Shown here piece after piece: positions 1 to 12,790 of a stretch of DNA of 64,000 bases (positions within the stretch are counted from its first letter, which is position 1; each line of letters opens with the position of its first letter). The DNA is from Acridotheres tristis (lineage: Eukaryota > Chordata > Aves > Passeriformes > Sturnidae): positions 26,412,620 through 26,476,619 of the forward strand of contig CM072885.1 in assembly GCA_037013685.1 (NCBI GenBank), in the 5' to 3' direction. A program made the translations under genes and the position numbers. A model generated the notes under the pieces. That model did not search any database and was not told the DNA's origin. It saw only the letters and a list, made by a program, of their open reading frames with translations.

Positions 1-304
1 TCTGGTCTCCAGAATACTAACAGCAGAACAACTAAGAAACCAAAATACAATTAAATCTCAAATCTCCTTCACATTCTCTTCATCAAGCAGTGGATCTCAA
101 CTGACGAATTTTGTCAATCAACCCAAATACCCCTCTTATGTTGTCAAGAACATCACTCAACAAAAACCTAAATTGAAAATGTGTGGTTAAAAGATCACCA
201 GCATGATCCAGAACAGTAATGGATCTGGTTAGGAATTTGCTTTCACTAAGCTATATTGGGCTGATCCAAACCTTTTAGTTACATTAGAACTTAGTCAAAG
301 GTCA

Positions 305-413
305 GGCTTTGAGTGAGCTGATCTTAGTGGAAGGTGTCCCTGCCCATGGCAGGGGGTTGGAACTAAATGATCTTAAAGGTCCCTCCCAACTCACATCATT
401 CTGTGATTCTGTG
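305..413 (+). mobile_element. CR1 LINE 3'-end fragment
   Basis: The stretch contains the CR1 3'-end hallmarks: a segment reading AGTGGAAGGTGTCCCTGCCC, then GGTTGGAACTAAATGATCTT, and a terminus made of two ATTCTGTG octamers. It lies in an intron of TMBIM4 in the opposite orientation to that gene. Only about 110 bp of the 3' end remains, the usual 5'-truncated form. Confidence 0.85.
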
Positions 414-963
414 AATATCTTTTAACTGTGAACATGAAATATCTTACCCTCAAGAAACCCGACAAGATTAAAATCCACAAACAAGTGAAGAGGCTGAAAG
501 AAAATAAATTACACTGTGACCAAAAATATACTTTCTTTTAGACTTAAAATATCCTTTCTTCTAAAACCTCTTCACAATATATCTGTCAAGTAAATGTCTA
601 GAATTCTTAGATTCCAACTGTTCACTGGTGTCAGCAGTAAAACTTATATAAAGCTGTCAAAAGTTATGTTCTAACTAATTTTTTAAAAGATTTGAAACAT
701 CTGCCTTCTCTCTCAGTGAAAAGTCCAGGTCAACTAGTTTTATAATTGTTTTAAGATTCTTTACCATTGAAAAGAATTTACCAAGGATCAGAACTGGGTA
801 AAATTAATAATTTAAAATAAATAACCCTCACCATTCCCTTGAAGCAGGTTCTGTTGACCTGTATTCCTTATTAAACCTCCAAAACTTGCTTTAAGAAAGA
901 AAGAAAAAACCCCACCTTAACAACAACAAAAAAATTTAAAAAATCATCAATATGATAACATAC

Positions 964-3900
964 CCTGCTCCAAATTTGCTGAAGTCTCTCTTTGACTGCA
1001 AGGTATATGCAGTCAATCCAAGAAATACAGCAGTAGTAAGAATAAAGGCTTGCAAGACAATGGAGACATCATAGAAACTCACTATAAACAGAAAAAGTAA
1101 TCTGTCAATTAAAGAACACTACACTATGTATTTGCTGAGTTATCTTTTGAAGAAACAGAAATTTAAACTTAAATGTGAATGAAATTAAGTAAATTATGCC
1201 TGAACTTGTCTTTGCATTTCAAATTCAGGATCATAGGACTCAGGGATCTCGTACTAGCTAAGTTTGACAGTTACTTTACAGCTGCAGCTTCTTAAATGAA
1301 ATAACAGGCCTTCCGCAGACAGAATTATGAAAACCAAACAAACAAAACAAAAATATTTTAAGCATGGGTAACAGTATATGAATTTTTCACAATACTGAAA
1401 CAATGGGGAAAAAAACCCCAATTCCCTATAAAGTCTCGACGTTTTGTTTAGGGAACAGAAGGGGAAAGATAGCAGAAACAAGTGCAACCTTTTTCTTCCC
1501 TCCTTAATCTTTATTTTCCCCAAATCAGGAGATCATAAGCCACAATGAAGAGGTTTCATCTCATGCTGTAAGGTATAGTTCAAGGTGATGCCATGACATG
1601 ACATGCCATGACACTATCTCATTTCAACACTGACCATGAAGCACAGAACTCTCCAAAATCAGATTCCTTTCGAGGAAATTGAGGGGGCATACAGGACTAT
1701 TTCAACTTGAAGATCAACTCTGCTGACAGCTGAACATTATGAAAGAGAACATTTTTAGCTATACTAAAAGAATGGATTCCCCAACTCATTTCTCACTTCA
1801 AGTTTATACAGTTTCATTTCTGAATCAGAATCATTCAGTTCTGAATCAGAATTCAGTTTTCTCCCTTGATTCCCTGGTTTTGCTAATCTCCTATCACTGT
1901 CATTTGAAAATTTTCAAACAGGATTCATTATCATTTTAGTCACATCTAGAAAACCCTAATGGCAATTACTACAACATAATGGATTCCTTTTCCAAATTCT
2001 TTATGGGATTGGACAATAGGATGGCTATTATTTACCTGTAATGGCAACTGTCACTGCTTCCAGTAGCGTCTACAAAAAGCAAACCCAAAAAATAGAAGGG
2101 TAAGAAAAAAATCAAACCATTAAACATTAGGTCTCCTGTTAAATCTTTGTGTATGAAAACATGCTTACTTAATTTTCAACAAGAAAATGGGAATCATACT
2201 GTCTTACTGGGCTGGAAGTTGTGTTACATAAAAAGTGTAATACAAATACAAATGCAAAGTGAAAAAGAGTGAGACTGTCCCTACAGAAAAACACTATATT
2301 TTCTACTGTAAGTGCACAGAATTTATACGAAACTTCTTATAAACTATTCAAGAGGACATAAAATTAATACATTTTCAATACCTTGTTGGACAGCTGTCTA
2401 ACACAGTGTCTGCATCAGTTCCCTTTCCACACTTACCCTTTAAACAATCTGTTTACTTACACAGAAAAGCTGTTTTCCTGTTTTATCACAAATACAATTT
2501 AGACAACTCTTAAAGCGTCAAATTTTAATTGATCTACTGTGACTTCTTTTCAGAAGACTGATTTGCTACATAATCAAAAATATCCAAGAGCAACTGTTAA
2601 CCTGGATCTACAAATTCACAACATCAGGCAGAAGACTGAAATTTGAGGACAGCTCTGACTGATCTGCCTGTGCTGGAAACATGTTCAGAATTTAGCATCA
2701 AAAAGACAACAACTGGAGGAATAAACAATACTGCTGGTTTGAATCTCTGCTTGAGGCTGTCCATTAAACAATTTAGGTAACAGGAATGTAGTCTCCTTTC
2801 CTACTGAGCAGTTCCATAGAAAAAATCCCTGACATCAACAGAACAATGAGAGCAGATAGATTTCTACACACACACAAAAACCCTTGCTCAAACTGGTTCC
2901 AAGTTCTAACACTCTTTCTAAAAAGATGCTGAAAGAAACCTCAAGTGCCTACTATCTAGGAACAACCTGTGGACAGAATCTCCAAAAAGGAACTCAGACC
3001 TTCATAAATATATAAGATGTCTTTCAAGGAATACAAGAAAAACAAATTACATTCCTCTAGTTTCAATGAATTAATTACAATGCAAGATATTCTAGGGACT
3101 ATTAAATTTAATTAATTAATTAGTAATTTAATTTAATTAAACACTTACAAATCCAAACAGCAGGTATAAATTAACAGGGTGTTGGTGACTGTAGAAAGTC
3201 AGTGCCACGATTACAGCCAGAGATCCAAACCCAGATAGCAAAAGCAAGGCAGGCCTGTAAAATTCCATATAAAAAAAAAAAAGTAATTAAATTTAAGTAT
3301 TTGTAAGACTATGGAACAGTTTATATAAAACCAAGTTTTTAAGTGATCATCTAGGAAAAGATATCCAAAGTAAATGTAATACAAGTTTACAATAAAACTG
3401 TTCTAAAACATACTACCACAGATAATGAGTTAAAAATAGTACAGTCCCAAGTAAAGGCAATTTTTTCATACTAAAGCTAAAGATTGTCCAGGAATCTATT
3501 ACCTGGAAATGAACACATACAAACAAAAAATACCATCCATACAAAGTAAGAGTATTAAAGTATATGTACTATTTTGCCTGTTCTGGACTCCATATTCAGA
3601 GAACTATTTTGCATAAGCGCCCAAATGCAACAAACATGGGCACTAACTGCACCAAAGAAAATCAGTACTGACCAGTAAGCATTGCTAAATCATCCAAGGA
3701 AAAATGGGACAAACATCAAACACAAAATCACAACAGTTCTAAGCGAGGGGGACAATTTTAAATTATCAGATTTAAGTACAAAACTGTAGTTTTACAACCA
3801 CTGTTTTACACACTCTAGGTGATACAGAAACTGAAACTTTCATGAAATGTTTTATCTTCCTTTTTTATTTGGGCTTTAAAGTGAAAGTATAAGTCCAAAA

Positions 3901-6499
3901 GTGCACTTGGAGGAAAATAAACTAGACTCAGTGCTCTCCTCCTTTCTCAGCTGCTCTTTTCCTTGGCCTTTTCACCACATTTGCATTCTGAGACTTACTT
4001 TATAATGAAAATCTGAGAGGCAAAAAGAAGCACGCCCACAGGAATTTAAGATGAATTCTTTTGGGGGAGTAAGGAGGGGGTAAGGGGAAAAAGAAGATGG
4101 GGAGGGAGGAAGAGGAATAAGACATGATTCTGCTTTTTGGAACAGGAAGCTATAAACAACAGCATTCTAAAGAGATTCGAAAAGTATTTAGACTGTAAAA
4201 CAAGAAATGTCACTAACTGAGATGTTCTGCAACTCATGTAAAATTTTGCATAGCACAAATATTGAAATAAGCACTATTAATAAAGCATGGATTAAAATCA
4301 ACAAGAACACAACAAAAAAAATAATAGTTTTCATAGCAAACTAAGGAGAAAAGTGTCAAAGAAAAGTTACTCCCTAGTTAAAAAGTATCTATTACAGCAA
4401 CAAAACACAGGTTATAAAAATTATTAGGAAGACTGAAATGTAGCAACAAGTTACATAATTTATACCTAACACATGATAAATAGCTGCATTTCACCTTAGA
4501 ATTTACCTCTCAAGAACAAATGCCTGCACTCCAGTAGAGTAGAGGAAAATTGCAGATGTGACTGTGATCAATAGAACTTGAATAGAAAGAATGCTGTAGA
4601 CCTTTCGCAGAAATGCTGCAATAAGTAAAATTAAAATGAAATCACTTTTGACTTACAAAGTTCAACAGTAAATCAAATACAAGTTTTCATTTTCATAGGG
4701 AACCATTATAAAGTCATACTGAAAAAGCACAGAACAAAGTCATAAAAAGCCATTTTACTTTAAAAAATTGACACAGTATTACAGCAAAATTACATTTATT
4801 CCTGGACATCATTATTTAACCATTAACAATGATGACAAAAGAAAATATAGAACACATTTGCAAGAAATTTATTTTGGATTAGTTTAAAATCCATGTAAAC
4901 CCTTTCTCACTATACTGACAGCATACCTTCTCCATCACGTTATTGGTGCCTAATGGACCTAACTGAGAGAGAATTAACATTGAAGACAGAAACAGCCATA
5001 AAAGTTTAAAAAGGTAAAGTTTTTAACATTAATGTCTATTGCCATATTAAATATCATTTATCATCATTTACAACTTGCATTGTACTGAACAGTTATCCAC
5101 AGGCACAGGCTGGGAAAAAAAATCCAAGAATTAATAGGCTTCTTTATTCTGGAATTACAGAAAAAAAAGTGTAGTTCAGGACATACAGATATATCATACA
5201 GATAAGAGGATAAGAGGAGACCAAGTCCATTAGGTAAAATGCTGTAGAAGGAAGAATAAGCTTATAGGGAAAAAATTAATGGTACAGTCTTAAACAAGTT
5301 GAAGAGCACATACTACGAGAAACTGAATTATCTGCTTGCAGCAGGTAAAGTGAAATACACTTGTAAGTCAGAAGGGACTGAAGCCTACTTTGTCATAATG
5401 AACTGATCGAGGTCTTCCCCCCACATTACCAAATGCATCAGCAATTTTGCTAGGAATTATCTAGTTCATACCTCCTATTGCACACCTGTTATTTTTCAAA
5501 CAAGATAAAACTGCATTTTAATACAAAGAGATCTCCTGATTATCAGAAATAAATAATAAAATATTTTACAGCATGCAGCATTTTTATTCCAAAATGTGTC
5601 CATTAACACTATTTCAGCAAGGATTACTGATTAGACACATTCTGTGAGAGTACTCGATGCATTTCAGACCTGCACATGAACAGCAAAGCAGGATTTCACG
5701 GGCATTAAGATGACCTCTCAGCATGCTGAATCCTTCGGTAGAAGAGACGAAAGTTCTAACACCTCACAGAAGGAATTAAAATCCTTCAGTTTCATGGTTA
5801 AACTTGTGTAAGTACAGTCACTAATTCTAGTATTTATGAATCCCAGAATGAATACGGTTGGAAAAGACCTCTGAGATCACTGAACCCACCCTATGACCGA
5901 ACACTGCCGTGTCAGACAGACCACAGCACCAAGTGCCACGTCCAGGCTTTCCTTAAACACCTCCGGGGAGGTGCGTCTCTGCAGGGACCACACATCTCAT
6001 GTATCATATTTGGACTTCAAAACTCATCACGCTGGACAAAATCAAGTCTGAATCTACACAGGGTACCGGGTACTCTCGAGAAGTAACCCCTCTCATGAGA
6101 AGACCCTTTACGGTTAAACGATAAAGCTTTTCGTGGGCCGCAGTCCCTCACTCTTGATGCTTAACCTGGACTAAATAGCGCCCTGGCTCCGCACTCACAA
6201 CCTTTAGCCAGGTTAAAACACTGCGAGGAACCCGACTTCGGCTCAGGGCCCGAGATGGCCGGGGTATCAAAGAGGCACCTGTCGGAGGCGCAGGGCGCGG
6301 CCTCCCCTGACCTCCCCGCTAGTGGGGGCAACGGGGACCTCTCCGCAAGCGCTTGGGGGATTTAGGCGGGGCCGTGCGGCTCTCCCACTCATCTGCAGTC
6401 CTTACCCATGCGGATGTGTACGCTGGCCGAGGCCACGTTGCTGCCATAATTGAAGTCATCCTCGATAGAGCTCCGCGGGTAGCGTTGCTCCGCCGCCAT
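964..6499 (-). CDS. TMBIM4: TMBIM4, 5' five coding exons (partial)
   Basis: TMBIM4 (Golgi anti-apoptotic protein) is a BI-1 family multi-pass membrane protein of Golgi/ER, linked to calcium leak and resistance to apoptosis. Reading the minus strand, coding exons are 6499-6406, 4615-4507, 3254-3149, 2069-2036 (only 34 nt) and 1081-964. All are bounded by AG/GT and their phases agree (94, 109, 106, 34 and 118 nt; 461 nt, 153 codons plus 2 nt). The N-terminus contains [15 protein letters not shown], near-identical to the human protein as I recall it. Hydrophobic stretches lie at about residues 40-59, 69-90, 96-114 and 118-140. The ATG at 6499 has G at -3 and +4. Human TMBIM4 is about 238 aa, so about 85 C-terminal residues should lie left of position 1; I found no further exon in 1-960. 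No stop or frameshift is seen. Confidence 0.95.
3105..3141. repeat. AATT-rich simple repeat next to TMBIM4 exon 3
   Basis: A short run of AATTA/TTAAT units lies immediately downstream, in gene orientation, of the exon 3 donor at 3148-3147. It is low-complexity sequence in the TMBIM4 intron and has no other visible content. Confidence 0.6.
5834..5985 (-). mobile_element. CR1 LINE 3'-end fragment, minus orientation
   Basis: On the plus strand this reads as the reverse complement of a CR1 end: TATGAATCCCAGAATGAATA, then GGTTGGAAAAGACCTCTGAG, and further on GTCCAGGCTTTCCTTAAACA. It lies in intron 1 of TMBIM4, in the same orientation as the gene. It is diverged, and the octamer terminus has decayed. 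Confidence 0.8.
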
Positions 6500-6600
6500 G
6501 GCCACCGCCCGTCTCCGCTTCCGGGGGGTGCGGCCGCTCCGTGCAGGGCGCCTCGCCGAGCGGCCGAGCGCGTCGATCGCGGGTGATACCTTAATGGCGA
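6170..6600 (-). promoter_or_regulatory. CpG island promoter of TMBIM4
   Basis: The sequence changes abruptly from AT-rich to GC- and CpG-rich around the first coding exon of TMBIM4, with many CG dinucleotides on both sides of the ATG at 6499. This is the usual form of a vertebrate housekeeping promoter. No TATA box is evident. The exact transcription start cannot be read from the sequence. Confidence 0.7.
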
Positions 6601-9600
6601 AAGCTGCGTCCTGCTCGTGTCTAGTTCAGGTCTGAAGGGCCTGGAGAGGAAATTCCAGTGACTGGAAAGACTCAGGCTTTTGTCTGGTTTTCACCTTTGG
6701 TTCACTCTGCCTCCTCTCCGGACTGTGCTGCAGCAGGCAGCGGCTGTGCACAGCTGCAGACACGTACCTGGAGCCTGATGGAAGCGGCGTTGGGGCTGAT
6801 GCTCCCGTCAGCGTGTATGCCACAGAGATGAGCTTCACTTCCAGAAACCTCTAATGCCAAGCAGAATTTTACCACGGCGTTCTCCTAGTTTCGTGTCCTG
6901 TCCTTCAAACTCAGTGTAATTTAACAGAAATCAAAGATGCCCAGCGTTCCTCAGGCGTCACAAAGCACTTGGTACAGCCGGACCTGATGGCATCTCACGT
7001 TGAGCAATCACAAAAGCTACGATTTGGGGATATGGATAGGTGCAGCCCAGTAGGTTATTTTTTAAACTGGTGAATATTATCTAAAGTGTGCCAAGAAACT
7101 GAAGCAATTGACACTTTAGAAATATATGTAATAGATTTGTCTAGAAGTGCTTTTGAAATTTGGAAAATAATGAGCCTGAACTGTATTCAGCTTCTCAAGG
7201 GAGAGGTAGATAAATTCTGTGATTTTGTGATGAAATAATCTTGAAAAGCTTTTCTACCGAGTTGACTTAAGATACTACATTTCATTTGCAGAGACAAGAT
7301 TTATGAGCATGAGTTTATATTCTGGGAAGTATTTGTGATTTTCTTAGCATCATATTGCATCTTTGAGTTGCTGCAGAGTAGGATCTTTCAGTTTAAATTC
7401 TAAATTTGGAGCTTTATGCATTGCTTGCACTGCTGAATAGTAATTGTTTTGAAACAGTTATGCTGTCTGCTTTCTTGCAACTGCCTCTCAGAAGAACAGC
7501 ACTGATGTTCTCCCAGAAGAAGCATTTAGAGTTCTGGTCAAGCATCTGGTGTTGCCTTCTCCAAATACATGCAGTGCTGTTTTCTTTGAAATACCTCTTA
7601 GAGGCATTCTGTGTGAGAAACGGAAAATTTCAGAGCATTGACGCAGAATTGACTCCTGCAAATAGCTTGAGATGATTGAAGGACAGATATAACAGTAGCT
7701 TTCAAATATTCTTTATAAAGCTGTTGCAGTCCTCCAGCTGTGGAGAAAGTGTCACATAAGAGGTAGCATGGCTCAAAGTGCAGTAGGGAATATTCAGGGT
7801 GAAAATTTGAGTACTTTTAATTTTAAGAGTAATCAGGGTAAAGCTGTGGTATAGTTAGCCTGGGGTTTAGGCACAGGCTGAGAGATAGGAGACGGCATGA
7901 AACAGGCATGTGAGCATTTGCACTCTCACACAACCACCTCCTGTGTGGAAGATGTTGGTCTGAAGGAAGCCACCAAGAATCAGTAATAAGCTTATTCAGC
8001 AAGGTGGGACACAAAGCAGCAAAATCACCCAGTGACGCCACTGAGAATAATCTGCCAAAGTTGCTTCAGATTGGAATGGAAAATTATTTACATCTGCAAC
8101 ACTGATAAAAGCTGCAATTTTCATGCCAAAAGAGAGCACCATTCTTCTCTTAAGGTCTTTCTTGTTACTTGCAGGCACATACAGAATGCAGTCTTTTGGA
8201 GTGACTGTACTGAATGACTATTTAAAGGGTCTGCCTTGAGTGCTTTCAATGTCTTTGCAATTTTCTATGATTGGAAATTTGCAAATTTCCATGACAAGGA
8301 AAGTATACCTTGTAAAATGCTAAATATGCTTTATAAAAAGGAAAGTGTTTTACATTGCCTTTCTTTTCTGTATTTGATGTTTTCATAAACATACTTCCAT
8401 CATACTATTTTTATTTGAAACCATGGCAGTCCCACAGTGACTCACTTATGGCTGGCTAGACGTTCCTGCTCCGTGTGTGTGTGTGTGTGCAGGGGTGAAA
8501 GAGCTTTCTGTTCTCCTAGGTTCTGGTCTGGGCTCCAGTATGGGGAAAGGAAGCTTGCTGTCACTGGAGGCCTGGGTAAGGACCATGAACTCTGTGCCTT
8601 TTGTTTGTGTTATACATAATCTGTGGCTTTGCTGGAAAAAGTCCATCTGTTGCTCAGAAGTATTTGGGAAAGGTAGTTGGAACGTTGCCAGGATTCTGCT
8701 TCTTTCCAGAGGTTTGTTTTTAAATTATTGTGTGGGAGGCCCTTCTTTGCTTTGAGCAGTGTTCCCAGAGTGACCCCTCTCAGCATGTCTTTGATATACA
8801 TCTGTGTATCTTCACATCATCACGGCTGTTGTTGAGGCAGGACTAAATGGTTCTCCTCTTCCCAGACTGCCAAGTCCATGACCTCTGCATGGCTCCAACA
8901 AATGCATAGGGCACAACTGCTGTAGTACTGCTGGAGTGTGGTTCCAGGAGTACAGAGTCACGCATGGGGCCCTGTGGCTGCCTGCCAGCCTTTCCACAAG
9001 GACGTAACATCCAGGCAATTTGTGCTCAGGATGGCACAGCACATGTGGATACAAAGCAATGTGGGAAAACAGAGGAGAGAACTGTGATTATGTAGGTGCA
9101 TCCACATGGCCATTAACCTTTAATTTATCCCCAGGTGAGCTTTGGTCTCTCCGTTTCAAAATAGTTAAAGGAGTCATTTAATTGTGTGATCCTGAGGAAT
9201 CCTAATTTGAAGAAATGTGAGTTGTAGCAGCTTTCCAGTATCTAAGGTGGGGCCTAAAAGAGAGCCAGAGACATACTTTTTTACAAGGACATGGTGATGG
9301 CTTTGAAATGAAAGAGAGTAGTCTTAGATTAGATATTAGAAAGAAATTCTTTACTGTGAGGATGGTAAGACACTGGGACAGGTTGCCCAGAGAAGTTGTG
9401 GATACCATCCACATCCCATCCCTGGAAGTGTTCAATGCCAGGTTGGATGGGAACTGGAGATAATCATGTAATTCTAAAGTTATTCCAAATTATATTTCAA
9501 TATGTACAGTATGTAGGTGCAAAACCATAATGATGTTCTTACAGCACAGGAAAATAACAAGGAAACTCAGAGACAGATGTGCCATGTGTTGTTGTAAAAT

Positions 9601-10194
9601 CCCTTATAGTGAGTTTTCAAATCCACTGATTAAGGGAAGAGAGTTTATCTTCTTTAGTACTTACAGTTTCATGAGAAATACTCTACCCTTTAGCAAGCAG
9701 ATCACAAAGCCAAGCTATTCCAGGATGAATAAGCTTCTCTCAATGTTTCTGTGGTTTCCAACAGCCGACATCTTTGCCTGAGGATGGTATATTCTTTTTC
9801 CTGTTAAATCCCACCTGCATTATATATATTTTATTTCATTACACCTCACCCTATTGTAACTTGATTAGCTCCTTTTAATTTTTTTTTTTTAGGCCATGTG
9901 CATTTTTTATAAGATATGACAGGTTAGTTTTGGATCTTATTCTCAGTGGAGGTCTAGATGCAATAAGAAATAAGTTGTGCCTAGGAACAAAGCTATCTGG
10001 TGTCACTAGGCAGTAGTCCATTGATGCAGGAGGTACAAACTTACCTGCCAGGGAGCATGATGTGGAAGCCTGAACCTTTATTTTAAGGATTGTGAACAGC
10101 TCTTGAATAGACATGTTGGTTTGATTCATGCCATCGGGTGAGACGTTTTGAATGGGCTCAGGGTGAGCATAATTCCTTTTGAAAACAGGACTTC
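6600..10194. other. Intergenic, no gene recognised
   Basis: About 3.6 kb between the TMBIM4 promoter and the provirus. All open frames are short (under 95 codons), overlap on both strands and resemble no family I recognise. It contains a short TG microsatellite near 8473-8490 and one CR1 fragment. Human IRAK3 starts head-to-head with TMBIM4 in this position, but no first exon encoding a death domain was recognised here. Confidence 0.6.
9300..9465 (+). mobile_element. CR1 LINE fragment
   Basis: Diagnostic CR1 phrases are present in order: TTAGATTAGATATTAGAAAG, AAATTCTTTACTGTGAGGAT, GGACAGGTTGCCCAGAGAAG and CATCCCTGGAAGTGTTCAAT. The 3' terminal octamers are missing, so the element is truncated at both ends. 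Confidence 0.85.
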
Positions 10195-10199
10195 AGGAG

Positions 10200-10841
10200 T
10201 GTCTTGGGGTGACTGTATGATGCCTGTATCCCCAAATTGGTTGTTCTGTTAGTGTTGAATATTGAATTTTGCAGCTTTAAGACTGGTTCCAGGAGTGAAG
10301 CGGGGGGAAAGAAGAAGTGCAGAATTTGTTATCAGAGACTGCACTTGCTCCCCCACATTCTTGCTCACAGACTGGGTTGTCTGCAGTAGACAGCAGGAGA
10401 GAGCTCTCTTTTTGCTTTGGGTTAGTTTCTCTGGCTAGCTGAGGCAGAGAAGCTCCCTGGACTGTTTGAACCTGCTCTGGACTGAAAACCCAGAAGAGCA
10501 CGGGGAGCTCACACCTGTGGCCCACCAGGCCTGGCCTGGGCAGCAACGTTTCTCAGCGCAAGAGGGACTGAGAACAGCCTGAGTGAGCCGGGCAACCCAT
10601 GGAAAGAACTCTTCTAAATCTGTCATCTCTTCAAAGTGGCGAGAGGTTTTGCTGTTTAGTATTGTTCATTTTTTTTTGTGCTGGGAAGTGTTTTGCCTGT
10701 TAAATAAAGAGTTTTTCTTTTTCCACTTCTCTCTGAGGAAATATTTTTCCCCAAACCAGCTGGGAGAAAGACTGCTTGAATCTGTTTCATAGAAAGACCC
10801 CATTCAGAAGTTTCCTCCCAAATTTGCGCTAAACCAGGACA
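10200..10841 (+). repeat. 5' LTR of the provirus
   Basis: 642 bp, beginning TGTCTTGGGG and ending AGGACA. A polyadenylation signal AATAAA lies at 10703-10708, followed by a T-rich stretch. The first ~255 bases match the 3' LTR with a single difference (near 10404), while the distal part differs much more. The 3' LTR has about 27 bp near 17514-17540 that are absent here. Confidence 0.93.
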
Positions 10842-10850
10842 AATAGTTAT

Positions 10851-10868
10851 TGGCGCCCAATGTCCGGT
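10851..10868 (+). other. Primer-binding site, tRNA-Lys type (decayed)
   Basis: TGGCGCCCAA followed by TGTCCGGT lies 9 bases after the 5' LTR. The first ten bases match the complement of the tRNA-Lys(1,2) 3' end used by several retroviruses, and the rest is mutated. The ERV-L founders in mammals use tRNA-Leu, so a Lys site would be a lineage difference. The assignment is by motif only. Confidence 0.6.
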
Positions 10869-11547
10869 GAGAAAGTGGAAAAAAAATACCTGTTCTGATT
10901 GCATTTTGGTTGTACTTACTCTGTATCAGGGTAAAGCAGTCAGTAACCATGTTGTTTGAATTCATAATGTCTGTCAGGGTAGAAGCCTTTATGTGTCTCA
11001 GGTCCCTAGGCTTTTTTGAGGTTTTAATAACTTTCTGGTCTCTAGGCTTATTTTCTTATCCAGAGATGGGTCCAGTAGTGTCCCTAACATGCAGTTTTTT
11101 CAGTAAAAGAGCACTAATTAAAATAGCTATTGTGCTTAGGCTCAGTGAAAATAATTTATAAAAAGTTTATCAAGCTACTGGAGTTTCTTCCAGGTATTTG
11201 GTTTATGTTTTTTTCGTCCTACCCTGCATCCCAGTTCCGATAGCATGTTTTGGGGATTCATTAGTATTTGCACCCAGTTTGTTAGAAGAACAGCAGGGGA
11301 TGAGACTTTTCAGCCTTTCCTTTCCTTCTTCTCCTTTGAATCTGTTAAGTCATTTTTTAAAAATGTTCAGTTTCCCCTGAATGTCAAGGACACCACCTTC
11401 CTGGTATTTCATCTGGTAGGCTTCATCCATACAGTCTGCAGCCTCTCTAGAATGAGGGCTGAGATGTCCAGAGGAGCTGATGGGACTCCTGACCCAGGGG
11501 TAGGCCCAGGCATAAAAAATTCTGAGTAATGTGGGGAATGGGAGAGA

Positions 11548-12790
11548 ATGGGCAGAACCCTGAAAGAATTTTCTAATCCCCCAGCCTGGGAATTTTCACG
11601 CGAAGAAATTCAGAACCCAGATGAAGTGAGGAAATATCTGGAAGAGAAGTGCCATAATGATTCTAATGAGAAAAAGCTCATTGCAATAAACTAGGCCCTA
11701 GTATATGCTTATTGCACACTGCTAGATACTGTAGGGCAGCAGATAGAGGCCAAGGGGCAGGGAGATATATCAGCCAATACCCCAGTTACTCAAGTTGCAG
11801 CTGAACCAAACAGTAAGCCTAAGCCACTGGCAGTTGCTGTGGGAAGGAAGCACACCAGCAAAACTGATCGGCCAGTGGACGATGATGATCCAGGGGAATG
11901 ATCCTCAAAGCAGGCTTCCAATACAAAATCAGAAGTCAAAGCAACTGACACAAAATCAAAAGCCAATATTTAGTTCTTATCTCTGAAAGACCTTCGTGGC
12001 CTGAGAAAGGATTACACCAGACAACCTAATAAATCTATAATTAGTTAGCTAGTCCATCTCTGAAATGCTGCAGACGAGGCTACAATTCTGGATTGGTACT
12101 GAAGCAAGGCATTTGGGATCCGTGTCGCATGATCCGGTCATTGACCAAGGAATGATGATGGGGGGCTAATCCTCAGTCTCTGGGCATGAGTCCTGGGAAG
12201 TGTGGCACAAAGATATCTGTGTGCAGACGATCTCTATATACAGCAAACCCAGTAAAAGACCACAGAACAAGGGATTCAATGCTTGAAAAAAATAACAGTA
12301 GCAGAGATTGTTTTTTCAAATGACCTAACAACTAAGAATCCAGACTTGGTATCATGTACGTCCGTGATGTAGCAAAAACTTACACGACTTGGGTCACAAG
12401 AATACACTTCTGCTTTAAAAATAATGAAACGGAATGACAGGGAAGAAACTGTGCTTGATATGACGAAGAAGCTCCGAGCATATGCAGATGCTGTACATGG
12501 CCCAACACATGCCAGAATCACAACTGTGAACACATGTCTACAAAAAAGAGAAACTAAAATAAAGGAAAACCACCAAAAACTTAGAAAAGAGATAAAAGAG
12601 GGCTTTCTCCAAATCTCGGCTATACAAATCAAAAGTTCTGGCCCCAAATGTAAACATTTGAAGAGAGAAGAGCCTTCTCACGAGCCAAGCTGTGGTCTTT
12701 CCTGCATGATTCTAAGAAAACATGAAGAAGTGGAATGAAAAATCTACTGTTGCCCTGGTAAAATAAGTGCTTGAGTTGCAAGACAGCAAG
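11548..12790 (+). pseudogene. gag remnant of the provirus
   Basis: A reading frame opens with ATG at 11548 and keeps amphipathic, Glu/Lys-rich protein character until an in-frame TAG at 11692-11694. Coding-like sequence then continues in pieces, including an open frame at 12424-12738. Position between primer site and protease identifies it as gag. The parts (matrix, capsid, nucleocapsid) cannot be assigned, and I saw no intact zinc knuckle. It is not functional: stops and frame changes break it throughout. Confidence 0.7.

Noticed and set aside
1..960. A sixth TMBIM4 exon in the left edge
   Set aside because: I looked on the minus strand for the next conserved hydrophobic segment with an acceptor in phase 2 and found none, so it presumably lies outside the window.
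6353..6586. Plus-strand open frame over TMBIM4 exon 1
   Set aside because: It is antisense to a clear coding exon in a CpG island, where open frames arise from GC content.
8437..8755. Overlapping short Cys/Val-rich frames near 8.5 kb
   Set aside because: They span a TG microsatellite and are open in both strands, and no splice structure links them to a gene.
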